A stretch of DNA of 64,000 nt from positions 1,001,633-1,065,632 of the forward strand of contig JXTC01000071.1 of NCBI GenBank assembly GCA_002914845.1. Reading direction: 5' to 3'. This DNA comes from Trema orientale (lineage: Eukaryota > Streptophyta > Magnoliopsida > Rosales > Cannabaceae). Below, one piece after another: positions 23,426-36,108 of the stretch. Under the pieces are notes generated by a model. That model was not told the origin of the DNA, made no database searches, and worked only from the letters and a program-made list of their open reading frames with translations. The translations under genes and the position numbers were made by a program. How positions within the stretch are numbered: the stretch's first letter is position 1; each line of letters begins with the position of its first letter.

Positions 23426-24775
23426 CTATTTAGGATGAAAGGCACAATAAGTTTGAACAGCGCTCAAAAAAAGGTATACAAGAACAGCAATAAAAGCTAA
23501 AACTGACCAAGGCCTACTGAAATGCTCTCGAGCGAATTCGGTAATCTGTGATTTGTATCTTTGATTATAGTGATTTAGTAATTCCTTAGAGACCTCCTGA
23601 TAAGAGTTATAATCTATCATCAAATTATTATGTATAGTTTTAAACAGATCAACAACTTCTACATCACTTTTTAGATGAGTCCGAAAGACCTTAGTTGTTC
23701 TTAATTCTCGAACATCTTGTTCAGTTTCAATTAGTGAGCTTAAGAAGTGGAAATAACAAGTTACTCCATACTCATTTTCGCAGTCATCTAGGGACATCTC
23801 AAAAGCAATCATGTTCCACAACTTACTTATCGTTGACTTCTTTATAACTAGTGGAGGAAGTTTGAGTATTCCTGTTATACCCATGTGTCGGGTAGTGAAT
23901 GAGACCGCTTTCATGCTTGAAGAATAAGTGGGCTTACATGTTAGCCCACTGGCTTTAAGTGCCTGGAGGGACACATGATTATTAAAACCTAAAACTCTCT
24001 TAACCTTAGCTTGGCTCTTAGAATCAACTCCATTGCTTTTGTCAAACTCATCATCATATAGTAAAATTGTTCGGAAAAGATCAAGGAGATGTACTGGATT
24101 ACCAAGTCCATGTGACATGTTCTTTTCAGAATTCAAATTTCTTACGTAGGGAGTTAGAGCATTCCGATCCATAAAATCCCTTATACTTGTTAAAAAGATG
24201 TCTTTCCTGTTACTTGATTGCAATAGTAGCATAAGTACTTGAAAAGGGATTTGATTCTCTAATAGAAATAGATCCTGAATTATTATCTCCACTTGACCAC
24301 GGGTAACCTCCAACCATATCAACTCTTTATGTACGAAACTATCTATAAATTGTAAGATTGCACACCCATCTAGAAATAACATCCTAACAAGAGTGTCATC
24401 TTCATAAGTCTTAGTTACGTCTTCATCAAAGCTGTTCTTCAATTCATTGATATTATCTTTGATTAATTTGAACGTCCTGAAAATTGATACTTGGCTACTT
24501 TCAAAAAACTTTCTCATGAGTCTAATCTTGAACTCACTATTTGTCGATTGGTCAATCCTAGGATTGTTGTAATGGATAGGACCAATGGAAATGATTTGTG
24601 GCTCAAAATATTCTTCAAAATTTCTTAACATTTCTGGAACCCGACGTATCTTTTTGTCCTTGTGATCTTGACAACATCCTTTTGTTACCAATTCTAACAT
24701 GTTCAGATCTTCGGTGGTAAACCTTCTATCATAAACAATTTCCTTAATTTCTACCACTGAATGTTCACTAGCCAT
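23426..24775 (-). CDS. DUF247 (UPF0481) protein, intact, 449 residues
   Basis: Single-exon gene starting with an ATG at 24775. DUF247 proteins are plant-specific and most have one C-terminal membrane segment. Biochemical function is generally unknown, although members at the grass S and Z loci act in self-incompatibility. Seen here: the N-terminal EIKEIVYDRR region, RRVPEMLRNFEEYF, IISIGPIHYNN, VRMLFLDGCAILQFIDSF, QDLFLLENQIPFQVL, GILKLPPLVI, FEMSLDDCENEYGVTCYFHF, and a hydrophobic C-terminus (about residues 425-445: SVLAFIAVLVYLFLSAV) ending FHPK, as usual for the family. Length is within the family range. It faces three DUF247 fragments in inverted or mixed orientation. It shares its general plan with the gene at 59323-61029 but is clearly diverged from it. 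Confidence 0.88.
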   Translation of the reverse strand: MASEHSVVEIKEIVYDRRFTTEDLNMLELVTKGCCQDHKDKKIRRVPEMLRNFEEYFEPQIISIGPIHYNNPRIDQSTNSEFKIRLMRKFFESSQVSIFRTFKLIKDNINELKNSFDEDVTKTYEDDTLVRMLFLDGCAILQFIDSFVHKELIWLEVTRGQVEIIIQDLFLLENQIPFQVLMLLLQSSNRKDIFLTSIRDFMDRNALTPYVRNLNSEKNMSHGLGNPVHLLDLFRTILLYDDEFDKSNGVDSKSQAKVKRVLGFNNHVSLQALKASGLTCKPTYSSSMKAVSFTTRHMGITGILKLPPLVIKKSTISKLWNMIAFEMSLDDCENEYGVTCYFHFLSSLIETEQDVRELRTTKVFRTHLKSDVEVVDLFKTIHNNLMIDYNSYQEVSKELLNHYNQRYKSQITEFAREHFSRPWSVLAFIAVLVYLFLSAVQTYCAFHPK

Positions 24776-25168
24776 CTTGAATTGTAAGTGGCTATGGATG
24801 ATAAACCTATACCAATTATATATAAGCTAGCACGTAAGTACAAGCATAAGCATGCACATAAGCATAATCACAAAAGTATTCACTATAGTCACGATAGACT
24901 AGCACATAAGCATTCAGGATAGTCACAATCTCACAAATTTTTATGCTACCAAATATAATGATATGAGATATAACTCACAGCATAAAATTATCAAATTTTA
25001 CATATGGCAGTGATACATAAGAAATAGTTTTTATTCAATACTTTGTGATATACCACTTAAAAAATAATGATTCAAGTAAACTGTCATTGTGCAATTAAAA
25101 TTTAATAATTATTAAAAATCTAAAAAAAAAACACCATACTCAACTGTTACTCTTTCAAGGCCCTAAGC
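24776..25168. other. Upstream region of the DUF247 gene up to the copia element
   Basis: AT-rich, with short repeated phrases such as agcacataagcat at about 24900 and its neighbours. It must contain the DUF247 promoter (minus strand). No clear TATA box can be singled out. Confidence 0.4.
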
Positions 25169-25688
25169 TGTTGGGTTTTTATTAATGTCTTACGTGGGCT
25201 CACACATATAATTACAATTGTAATTACATAATATTCCGGCTGTCTTAATTGACTAGGCCAATTAGTGATTTGCTTCGTAGGCTCTAGAAACAACTAAAAG
25301 GTATGGACTTTATAATGTGTAGAGACTCATACTAACCCAACTATGATTGATGGGGTAATAACTGACCTAGTATATAAAGCCAACTAAAGAGGTCATAGTC
25401 CCCAAGTCAAATCATAATACGTACGCTCTTCTCCTCTTTTTCAATCTAAGAGTGAGAACCCTTTGAGTGCTATCCGGATATTTGATTGTGGAAGGCCATT
25501 AATCATCATGTTCTTATTTCTGTGTTCGTGGTTGTGCTATAGCGTTCTTAGTGTGATCCTAAACAAGCCCGATTCACAATAGCTATGGATTCACATATTA
25601 CTTCCACTTCTCAACAATTAGTTCCCAATGATTTGACGTGATTCTAGCATTGTTTTAGGTTTTATCAATCCATGAATTATGTCTAATA
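25169..25688 (+). repeat. 5' LTR of the 25-31 kb copia element
   Basis: Begins TGTTGGG and ends at the last base shared with the 3' LTR (gtctaata), one base before the primer-site region. About 520 bp. Confidence 0.78.
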
Positions 25689-28600
25689 AGTGGTATCAGA
25701 GCAGATATCATGATTAAATTGTTAAAAATGTTCATGCATGTAATCTAGTTGGATCATCTATTCCTATTTAGCTTTCTAGTGTTTAGATGCTATATGCATG
25801 ATTTTGATTTTTTTCATGATTTTATTGAGGAAATCTTTGAATTCTATGGTTATTTTTATGATTTGAGGATTAATTCTAAGTTTTGGGTCATAAAGTTTAA
25901 AGACTAAGGCTGAAAATCGCTAACACTTGTATAAGGATGTGTTACCCGATTTTAAAAATCAATTACAATTCACGAAATCGGCCTGACATCGCTGTGCCAC
26001 ATTTGTGGTGCTGCAGCACTGACTTCCAGTGAGTTGGCGCCAACAACCAGAGGCTTGGCGCTGTAGTGCCAAATGCCTGGGTTTGAGGCCCTCAGTTAAG
26101 TGGCCTGTGCTGTAGTGCCAATGCTGACCCGTCTAGCACCAAAGGTCACTTTTGACGTAATTGAAGATTTTGGTCTCATTCTTGGAAAGAATTGAATCGT
26201 TTTCGACTCAATTCAAGGGATTCCAACCCGAAACTTGACTAATTAAGATTAATTTACCTAAACCTACCTGAAGTCGACCCACACTTTGTCTGTTGAAAAC
26301 TTTATTCTGTTTAAAAGTTGACAAAAGTGTATAAACTCTGGCGGTCAACCACTCCCTCATGCATTGAAAATTACAGTTAATATTCTAGGCATTATGGTTG
26401 TTTTCTTTGCACATCTTAGTCTTATATTTTGAAATAAATAGATTGAAATAACAAGTCGCCAAAGTAGCTTTTATTGTGTAAAATTTATCTATTTGCGGAT
26501 ATTTAGATGTATGTATTTATTGTTCATACAGATAATGATCAGCGCAAAGGAAGATTATTATTTGGCCGAGCAATGAACGCACTTGTGGTGATAAATATAT
26601 GATGATTATCAAGTTTCCATGCGAACAATAAGTCGATCCAAAGAAAGGTTTATAGTTATTATCAATATTTGATCACTGCACGGAGAGTACCATTTATGAG
26701 TTGATAAGTCGGCCCAAAGGATGGCTTATTGATGTTATTCTAGGTATCTTATGATGGAAGTCCACCTTTATTTGTTTATTTGCTTATGTCATACATATAT
26801 AGTATTATATCATGCTTAGGCTATGATATGAATTTAGGTTGTGAGCTTGTCACTTTTGTTTTGTTCTCTATTTATTTTCTGCTTATTTTATTTCTGCCAA
26901 TATGAATAACATTCCAGTGCTTAACGGCACAAACTTAAATAACTGGAACGAGCATTTGAGAGGTGAGAGTGTTCTAACCGCATGAATTTTATGATCATAT
27001 AACACTCCATCCCAGAAACCATAAGGGATGTTATACCTGAAGAAGTAAACGCTAAGGTGTTCCTAACAATGATTGTGGATCTAAAACGAGCACCATTTTG
27101 GGAATCTCATTATAATACGGTATAAGGATCAAGGGAACATAAGGAAAGTACATTATGGAGATATCTTCTAAACTAAAGACATTAAAGTTAGAGTTGTCGA
27201 AAGACTTACTTTTGCATTGGGTCTCTATATCTTTTTCTGCACAATTCGGTCAACCTAAGGAAAGTTACAACAGCCTAAAGGACAAATGGTCTTTTTTGAT
27301 ATCATTTTTACTGTGTGCAAGAAGAAAATAGATTGAAGCGAGAAAAGACTAAAATTACTCACTTAGCATGCACCTCTCAAGATAAGAAAGAAAAAGGATA
27401 AGGATAAGAAAACTGCAATTGGGACTTTACAATATAAGGGGCAAAAGAAAAAGGATGAGGAATTTACACGTTTCTTCTGAAGACGGCCTGGACAAAATGC
27501 AAATTTTAACCAATAAGGATTCCTCTATGTTATGACACAAGCATTTAGGACACATCTCTAAACATAGAATCAAGAGACTTATGTTAAATGGAATTCTTGA
27601 CCCACTTGATTTCATAGATTTAAAGTCTGTGTTGAGTGCATTATGGAAAACAGACAAACATAGGAAAATAAGGTACCAATAGAAATTCCGGCGTCTTAGA
27701 ACTAATTTATACTAATATGTGTAGACCATTCCCTACATCTTCATGGAATGGCTAACAGTATCTTATTATGTTCATAGACAATTGTTCTTGTTATTGGTAT
27801 CTTTATTTAATTCATGAGAAGTCTTAGTCATTGGACGTATTTAAGGTTTTAAAAACTGAAGTTGAAATTCAACTTGGCAAGAAAAATAAGGCTGTTAATT
27901 TTTGTCGTGGTAGTACATACTACGGTAGCTATGATAGATTAGGTAAACATCGTCCAGGACCATTCACTTAATTCCTAGAGAATTATAGAATCGTCTCACA
28001 ATACTTAATTACAGGCAAACCTAGCATAAATGATGTTGGTGAGAGATGAGATAGAACACTTAAGGATATGGTGAGAAGTATGATTAATCATTCTTCTTTT
28101 CCTAAATCATTTTGGGAACCATCAAAGACTGCAGTTTATATTCAGAGCAGAGTTCTAATAAAAACAAATAGCTAAAACCCCATGTGTTATGGACACGCAA
28201 GTTGCCTAGTATTAGGAACTTGCATGTCTGGGGTTGTCCAACTATGGATAGGCCATACAGGCCATATGGAACGAAACTGGACTTAAGAACTATAAATTGT
28301 TATTTTGTTTGGTACTTGGAAAGGTTGAGGAGTTTTAGGTTTTATGATCCCTTTAGTAAATCCTTTTTCAAGTCAGGAAAAATGATAAATTCCTAGAGGA
28401 TATTGAGTTTAGGAGGAGATATGGTAATGAATATTGTCTTTGAGGGTGAATTTATTTCTTTTCATACATTTGCTATTGAAAATGATCAGGCTCCTATACC
28501 TGACGTTATTCAAGATACAAATCCGGATCAAAATAATATTCATCAACTCCCTGTCCAAAATAAAGAAGTTGCTCATGAGAAACAAACTCGACAACCTCAA

Positions 28601-30218
28601 GAGAATGTGCCATTAAGGTGATCCATTAAGGTAAGGGAAAATGTGATTTCAAATAATTATGTCGTCTATCTCCAAGAACATGAGTTTGAGATAGGAGTGA
28701 AAAATGATCCAATTTACTCAACCTAAACAAAGTTCTAACTCCCAAACGTGGATTGATGAGAAAATTCATTTGATGGTTGTATGAATCACAAGTTCAGTGG
28801 GAGCAAATATATCTTCCTGGTTTTGTATATCAGTGACATCCTTTTAGCTAGTAACGATATGGCTTTGTTGCACAAAACCAAGAGAATTCCATCGCATGAC
28901 CTTGATATGAAAGATCTTGGGGGGCGTCTCTTTTGTATTAGGGAACAGATACAACGAGATTTCTCTTGATGTATCCTTAGGTTATCACAAAAGAACCGTA
29001 TCGATAAGGTGCTAAATGGATTTGGGATGAAGGATTATGCCTCAAGAGACTCTCCCATCGCTAAAGGTGATAAATCCAGTCTCAAATAGTGCCCTAAGAA
29101 CAAGATTGAAGCTAAAGAAATGCAGAAATTCCCTGATGAGGAGTTTTACATATATTTAGCTATGTACAAATCCAGATATAGTGTACATTATTAGAATGTT
29201 AGGCACATATCTAAGTAACTCTAGTGTGGATCATTGGTTAGTAACAAAATGAGTTATGCAATATTTATAGAGAACAATAGACTACATGCTCACACATCAG
29301 AGATCCGATCACTTAAAGAGCTTAGGATATCTAACTCCGATTTTTTATGGATTCCCATTTTCGGTAATACATATTTGCTAGCTAGAGGAGCTATTTTATA
29401 AAAGTGTTAAGCAGACACTCGCAACTTCTTCCAATATGGAGGCAAAGTATATAGCTTATTATGAGGTATCAAATCAGGGAATATGGTTGTATAACTTTAT
29501 CACTGGGCTGCACATTAAGGATTTGTGATAATACAACTGCATTGTCATATTCTTATAATAATAGAAAACTCTTTAAAGTCGTATAGACTTTACGTTACCT
29601 GTTGTTAAGTAAAGAGTTCAGAGTTATCAAGTATCTTAAGAACATATAGCTATAAACTTCATGATAATGGATCTATTCACTAAGGCTTCGCTTAAGGTGT
29701 ATAATGAGCACATTGCTCATATGGTGTTGTGTTGTTTAAAGATGTGCAAGGCTAGTGGGAATTAGTCTTTTGGATATTCTTTTGTTATAGACACATTATT
29801 TATGATCTGATTAGAATAAAGATGATGGTTTTTGGTTTAAAGTTTCAAGTCTTTTTCTGTTTGCAGTTTTGCATTAAGTCTGCGGTTTAGCATAAAGTTG
29901 GAAAGGCTAAGGTTGATTCGTTGGAATCCTAAAGTATGACCAATTGGAAATAGGCATATTAAGATCATATTTCATGAAATTTCTGCACTACGCATCTATA
30001 CTCGATCTATGTCATTGAGTGTGCAAACATGGTGATCATTGATGGGTCTAGTTGCCTACCTAAGTGCAACAAAAGTCTCTTTGCTCTCATGTTACTACAT
30101 TAGATAGACCATATTGTAACTAAGGAGTTGTTTCTATATGAGATAGCATTTTAAAGTGCACACTAAGGTTTCATGATATAATTGTTTCCAGAAAACATAT
30201 GTGGCCCATGTGGGAGAT

Positions 30219-30732
30219 TGTTGGGTTTTATATTAATGGCTCATGCAGACTCACACATGTAATTATAATTATATAATATTGATTATTTTAATTGAGTGGG
30301 CCAATTTGTGATCTGCTGAGTAGGCTCTAAAACAACTAAAGCGTATGGGCTTTGTAATGTTTAGAAACCCATATTAGCCCAACTATGATTAATAGGGTAA
30401 TAGTTGACCTAGTATATAAAGGAAACTAAAGAGGTCATGGTCCCCAAGTTAAATCATAATATGTACATTCTTCTCATCTCCTCCTATTTGAGAGTGAGAA
30501 CCCATTCAGTGTTATTCTGAGATTTGATTGTGGAGCCATTAATCCTCATCTTCCTATTTATGCATTTGTGATCATAACTCTATCGTTTTTAGTGTGATTT
30601 TGAACAAGCCCGTTTCACAATAGCTATAGATTCAGGTATTACTTCCACTCCTCAACAATTAATTCCTAATGATTTGACATGATGATCCTATAATTGTTTT
30701 AGATTTTATCAATCTGTGAATTTTGTCTAATA
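30219..30732 (+). repeat. 3' LTR of the 25-31 kb copia element
   Basis: Matches 25169-25688 over its whole length with many substitutions and preceded by a polypurine tract. About 514 bp. Confidence 0.78.
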
Positions 30733-33060
30733 TAAACACCCCTCTTATCCTAGAAAATCCAAGAATTCTTTTCGTTACCATCATCATTCATTTGTCTCCC
30801 CAAGTTTCTGGAAAAAACTAAGAAAGGCTGTCCAACAACCCATCTACATGAGTGAGTAGATCCAAGTAGATCTACATGGGCGAAGATCACTTGATAAGTA
30901 TCATAAAAAGACAATGATTCTCTTTGAAATTTCTCGAGTCTTAGCAAGTGCTTGAAATCACTTAGGAAGCAATCTTTCGATCACTATGCTCTATGCTATG
31001 TCCCTTTATTTAAAACCAAAGCAACTAACTTATTTAGTAATTATCAATACTTAGGCTGTAGGTACAGGAACAATAAGATTGATAGTCCTATTAGAATTGA
31101 AATGACTTAATTAACTTATGCTTGAAATATATTAAAAAGCTACGCAATGACTATAGCTATATCTAAGTTTCAACTAAACTTATGGCTTTATAAGTACTAT
31201 GGGTCACCCTAAAAAAATTTCATCGACTCCAATAGTGTTCATTCATGTATGGGTGTGGCACCTAAATTATATACTTAGATCCAATTCAACGATTACACTT
31301 TTGAATAAACTCCCAATTTAAGCCACCATGAGTTTTTAATTTACACTTTCAAAAAGTATAAAATGCCCAAACTTATAAAACATTGAATTAGTAAACTTAG
31401 AGAAAGAGAGACTCACTCAAAAGGTAAAAAATACTGTAGAGTGTTATCATCACAACTGACAAAATGTACATGAAGGCCCAGAGATATTTGGCCAAGTGTG
31501 GACGGCCTTTTGGAAATTACACGTATTAAAAGGTCATCCTTGCTTATTATAGATGTATAGATATTTTCATCCTTTAAGAGAGGTAAAGTAACAAGAAGCG
31601 TTCTAAGACACAGTACCAGTTGACATAAAGCTAGATAGAAAGCACCACCAGCATAAAAAGTTTCTGATTTAAAGAAGGCACGTCTATTAATGTTAAATAA
31701 AAATTCTAAATACCAAAAGCATTGTATTTGATTAAGTAATGGGCACAATCTAACCTAGAGTACTACAAAATGATTGCAGATACAATATAATAGAAGTACG
31801 AAGGCAAGACATATTCCTTTGATTCAGTTTCTAAAGAATAACCATATCGTTTGTTTTGTAAAATAGTGTGTAAACAAAGGTAAAATAAATAAGAATATCA
31901 AACAGACTGATATGTGTAAGAGTAAAATTCTGGAACTGTACAAGATCAAAAAGCACAATAAAACATAACAAAACAACATTTAAAATCAGAGAAGGAATAC
32001 TAGCCTTTTAAAAACTATGACATGCCTCAATCACGAAAGAGCGATAAGGCAACAACAAGAAATCAGTGATACTGCTTAACACACCTTTTGTCAAGAATAT
32101 AGGCTCAGGTCTCCAAAAGTTTTTAGAAGAATTGACGATTTTAGGGACGTGTTGCTGCAAATCCAATTGAAAAATGTTTAATGCCATAAACAAAGAAAAG
32201 AAATTAGAAGTAAAAGAACATAAGTGGGGGGGGAAAAAAAGGACTTCTGATTTTGCAGGGAAAGGAATAAGCGTAGAGTTTGAAAATCATGCAAGGTCTA
32301 CGACAAAACAGTTTGAAAATCATTACTCTTAGAGTTTCAAAATTATAAAAAGTTACTACTGAAACATAAACTATAGCTTAATAACCCGCCTGAAATTAAT
32401 TTGAACTCTTTATAATGAATATAGAACGCTTTATAGCTTTACCTATGTATTTGTAGGTTCAATCAAATCTAAGGTATTTTCTTTGAGAAGCTTAATTGAA
32501 ATTCAAAAGTTGGATCAGACCGTTGGCCAAAATCCTCAAAGTCAATTAATTCTCGCTGCCTAAACTCAACATGGCTGCGTTGAGCTATAATCAGAGCAAG
32601 AAATCGAGTTAATAGTTCACAGTTTGTTTAAAACAGAATGAATCCAAATATATGTTTGATGCTGCCCAAATATTGAGCTCTCGCCTTTAAAATTAAATGA
32701 AATGGGAAGAATCAAACACGATTAAGGAATTGCTTACTGCATGAGAAATCAACGCAAACATGTTCTAAGTCTTCTATTAAAAAATTAAAAAAAAAATAAA
32801 AATAAAAAAGAGAGAGAGAGCAAATATCATAACTAAAACCCAATTCAGCCCAAATAAAAACTTGGATCAATATCTTATCACAACCAAAAGCCCAAACTGA
32901 AGAACATAGAATTACAAAATGTGTTACCTGTGATCAGTAGAAGGAAGGGGATAAACTGGTTCTTCTTCCTCGTCTAGTCTTAACTTCCTTGCACTTCAAG
33001 CTCTAACTCTAATGAATACGGTAGATTTTCCTAAAAAAAAGAATGTCCAAGAGCACAGAT
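30733..33060 (-). other. Unidentified exon-like pieces on the minus strand, possibly a gene relic
   Basis: Three minus-strand stretches look like exons. About 33033-32955: a run with LRLDEEEEPVYPLPSTDH before a good donor (acag|gtaac), but with a frame change inside. 32153-32015: after an acceptor ttgcag, a frame reading QHVPKIVNSSKNFWRPEPIF, then LLLPYRSFVIEAC. About 31691-31413: after ttaatag, RAFFKSETFYAGGAFYLALC, then LPLLKDENIYTSIISKDDLL. Order and spacing are gene-like, with protein-like composition and intron-like AT-rich gaps. I cannot assign a family. The frame break suggests a pseudogene, or I have the wrong borders. Confidence 0.35.
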
Positions 33061-34239
33061 CAAAATATTACTCTTTCCTTGAACTGCAAAGAGCAATACA
33101 CAAAACAAGAATTCATATAATAAATAAACGTGTCAATCATATGAAATTACAAGCAAGAAAATGAAAGGACGTGTCTGCAAGTGAAGGAACTCCTTAGTGA
33201 GCTGTACTTGTGTCAACCCTTTGATTTTTTTTTTTGGCCTTTTTGCTGAGAGTGTCAACCCTTTGATTAAAAGATAATGAACGGTTAGAGATCAATTAGT
33301 TGAACCAAGTGAAAAAAAACGAACGTGACTATTCCTTCACTTGGTCCGTTAGATACAAAAAACTTTGAACCAAGTTAAAAAATTAAAAATAAAATAAAAA
33401 AACTCATTATCTAGATGTATAGCTATATATATATATATACACATATGTTTGAGACTTTGAGTAAATTCAAAATATAGATTTTTTTTTTTTTTTGGATGGA
33501 AAAAGCGTGTGAGACCTATGTGATATGAGTATGGAAGACAACTTAGACATTAGACAAATTAGTAAACAATTTAGAGAAATAGAACAATTCGGTAAAGAAA
33601 AAAAAAAGTAGTTTTTACCATGTTTCCCAATTTTCTATGCCATTATGTTGTATTAGAGCTTAAACCTTTTTATTTTGGAAATTAAAATTTAGAAAAAGTT
33701 CACAGATGTTTAGGCTTTATTATAATGTCTAAAGACAGCAGTAATTCAATATGTATGATCCCAAAAGTTCAAACTGAGGTAAATGCATGTAAAACAAATA
33801 ATAAATTGAAAGGAAAATGAATTTAACATTGGGTATGATTCAGTTTATAATCAGATTATATGGATTCAGTTTTATCTTACCAAACCAAACGAGTGTTAAT
33901 CCTCAAGTGTCTGCCAGCACAAAACTACTTCTGTAGCCTTGGATTGGGTGATCTCTAATGTTCAATCAAGTAATTATCAACCAAAAAAGATTGACAAAAG
34001 AGTTGAAGCTTGCTTTCTATGGAAGGGATGAGAAGTGTAAGTAGCAGATTGTTATTGTTGGGCAGGTAGAGAGTTTTTCGATGTTGTTGGAGACTAACTC
34101 TAATTCTGAATTTCACTTGCCCCTTGTCATGCAATTTTAGTGTCTGTCGTGTCTTATTTCAACTGCACCTTGTCATGAAATATTAGTGGGTTTCTAGAAT
34201 GGAGTCATGGACAAAAGAGGCTTAAAAGACCTTAGGTTT
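33061..34239. other. Intergenic, AT-rich
   Basis: No coding content recognised. It has a duplicated phrase gtgtcaaccctttgatt (33212 and 33251) and a short TA run near 33425. Otherwise unremarkable. Confidence 0.45.
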
Positions 34240-35110
34240 TTTTTACAAAATACCATAAATGTTGAAAAGTTTTATGGGCTTCTTTCAAAATTCCAGGCCC
34301 AAAGGTACCAAAAATTGAAAAATTTCGGATAGGCCAAATTTTTTGAAAAATCCCGGATTGATCATCACTTCTTAAAATGTGTGTTAGAAAATAATACTTT
34401 TAATAGATATTTAGTAAGACACCACTTTTTATTCAAAATTGGTATTTTTCAATGGTACTCTAGATACCCAGTTGAGTTACTTGGGGTAACCAATCTACTT
34501 CCTTAAGGTAACCATCCAAGAGGTAACTTGATTGGTTACTTCAAATCAATTAATAAAAAGTGGTGTATTTCTAAATACTTTTAAAAACAGTATTTTTCTA
34601 ATTAAAATCCAAGATTTTTTATTTTTTTTAAAAAATTACCATAAAAAATCAAATTTCATAGAGTTTTAAAATATAGATGAGCCAGAAAAAAGTACCAAAA
34701 ATAACAACCCATGCCAGAACTATTTAAAAAGGCTTTTATCTTTTTTTTCTCTTTTATCTTCAACGAAAGCTCAACTCTAAATACAAATAGTTCATTAGAA
34801 TTATATTATTTTGGGATTCTAACACTTTTACCTATAAAAATCTAAAATAAATACAAAAATACGGAGGTCATGTTTTTTTACAATTTTCGTACGTTTTTTT
34901 ATTGGGAAAATATCACTTTTAAAAAAATTAGAAAAATATCTTTTTTAAAATGATTATGAGTTACCAATTTCTGAAAACTGGTTACCAGTCACCAGTTACC
35001 AGTTATAAATACATTTGGTTACTAGTTAGTATTTAAGACAATGGTATTTTTCTAAATTTTTTAGAAAATGGTATTTTTCTAAGAAAAACTGTACCAGACC
35101 GAAAAAAACA
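34240..35110. repeat. AT-rich dispersed repeat with GTAAC motifs, related to 55190-55640
   Basis: Shows poly-A/T runs around gaaaaat-type phrases, with a core of ttacttggggtaaccaatc and ggtaacttgattggttac near 34476-34540, and a second cluster of ttaccagtcaccagttacca near 34983-35005. The same mix, in similar order, occurs at 55190-55640. Terminal repeats could not be defined. It may be a non-autonomous element or a decayed satellite. Confidence 0.45.
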
Positions 35111-36006
35111 TAGACCACCATATTTTAAAAAGAAAATTCTAAAAATGTCTTAAAAGGCTTAATTTCCCTGTTATTTTTAGTGAAAAAAAATCCATAAAAT
35201 GACATAATGTTTTTTAAAGAAAAGTCCAATTAAACTGGCCAATTTTAGCCGAAATGGACTAACTCGTCTGAACAAGTAGGGCTAATGTGGCACGACACAT
35301 TAAATGAACAGTACCGGGCGAGTGATTTAGAACTTTAAACTAGCATGACGACATAACTAGAATTGGGCCGTCCCAACAATGCGCTAAAGCACATTTGTGC
35401 TCAAAGTCAATTAGCCCAATACCATTTTTTGAGAAGTATTAATCAAAATCAACAACTACTACTTTAGCAACTAAATATCTTATTTAAAATTGATGAGAGT
35501 GGGGAAAAATGACAAACAAAACATAATTTTACAAGATAAAAAGTTGTAGAAATTCGAGAAAAAAATGGTTGTTATAGTTGGGTATAATAACTGAGATTGT
35601 TCTAATTCATTCTTGTACTCAACTTATATGTACCGTGTCTACAGGACAGTGGGACATCCTTAGAAACGATAATAATACTATATCGAACGCCGTTCATTTT
35701 TTATAGATTTTAAGTCGTGACAAATCACAAATCCTGGTAATTAAACATTGCTAAACTACTAGTTCATGTCTTAATGATGAATAATTTTTGGTTAAATTTC
35801 TCTCTAATTCTAAACTTTAGGACCAAATTCAATGACTTCAAATTATTGAAATCACGATGAAGTCAGTGATGTAGAGTCAAGTCCTTGCCTAAGTTTAAAT
35901 TTGAACGTTATGTCGCTTGTTTGAGCTCCTGGGAGTAAAAGATGTAAAACTAATTTAGTACTTTTTTTTTTTGGTGCTTTTTTTTCTCTTTTGAGTTTTC
36001 TTAAAC
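35111..36006. other. Intergenic, AT-rich
   Basis: No gene, RNA or transposon signature recognised. Confidence 0.45.
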
Positions 36007-36108
36007 TGGAGCAATGTTGACATGACATACGACATTATTTGTAATGCTGCATATGTTGCTGCCCACTCTAAGCTATGGAACACATCACATGCCGATGATG
36101 ATAATAGG
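36007..36108 (+). other. Possible orphan exon (34 codons)
   Basis: An open stretch reading WSNVDMTYDIICNAAYVAAH, then SKLWNTSHADDDNR, ends exactly at a good splice donor (agg|gtgagt). No family recognised and no partner exon found nearby. The composition is protein-like against an AT-rich background, but chance cannot be excluded. Confidence 0.22.

Larger units (their letters stand above)
25169..30732 (+). mobile_element. Ty1/copia LTR retrotransposon with both LTRs, old and heavily broken
   Basis: Fossil element, plus strand, about 5.6 kb. Parts in order: 5' LTR 25169-25688 (TGTTGGGTTTT start, TATA-like tagtatataaag near 25370), primer site TGGTATCAGAGC right after it, a gag start near 26900, integrase-like sequence around 27.5-28.3 kb, reverse-transcriptase text near 28.8 kb, an RNase H-like region near 29.4 kb, a purine-rich tract (tgggagat) and the 3' LTR 30219-30732. 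The gene order, with integrase before reverse transcriptase, is what makes it copia. The two LTRs differ at roughly one base in seven by eye, so the insertion is old, probably several million years or more. The coding part is interrupted in well over ten places and no long frame survives. I could not find convincing target-site duplications. Confidence 0.82.
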
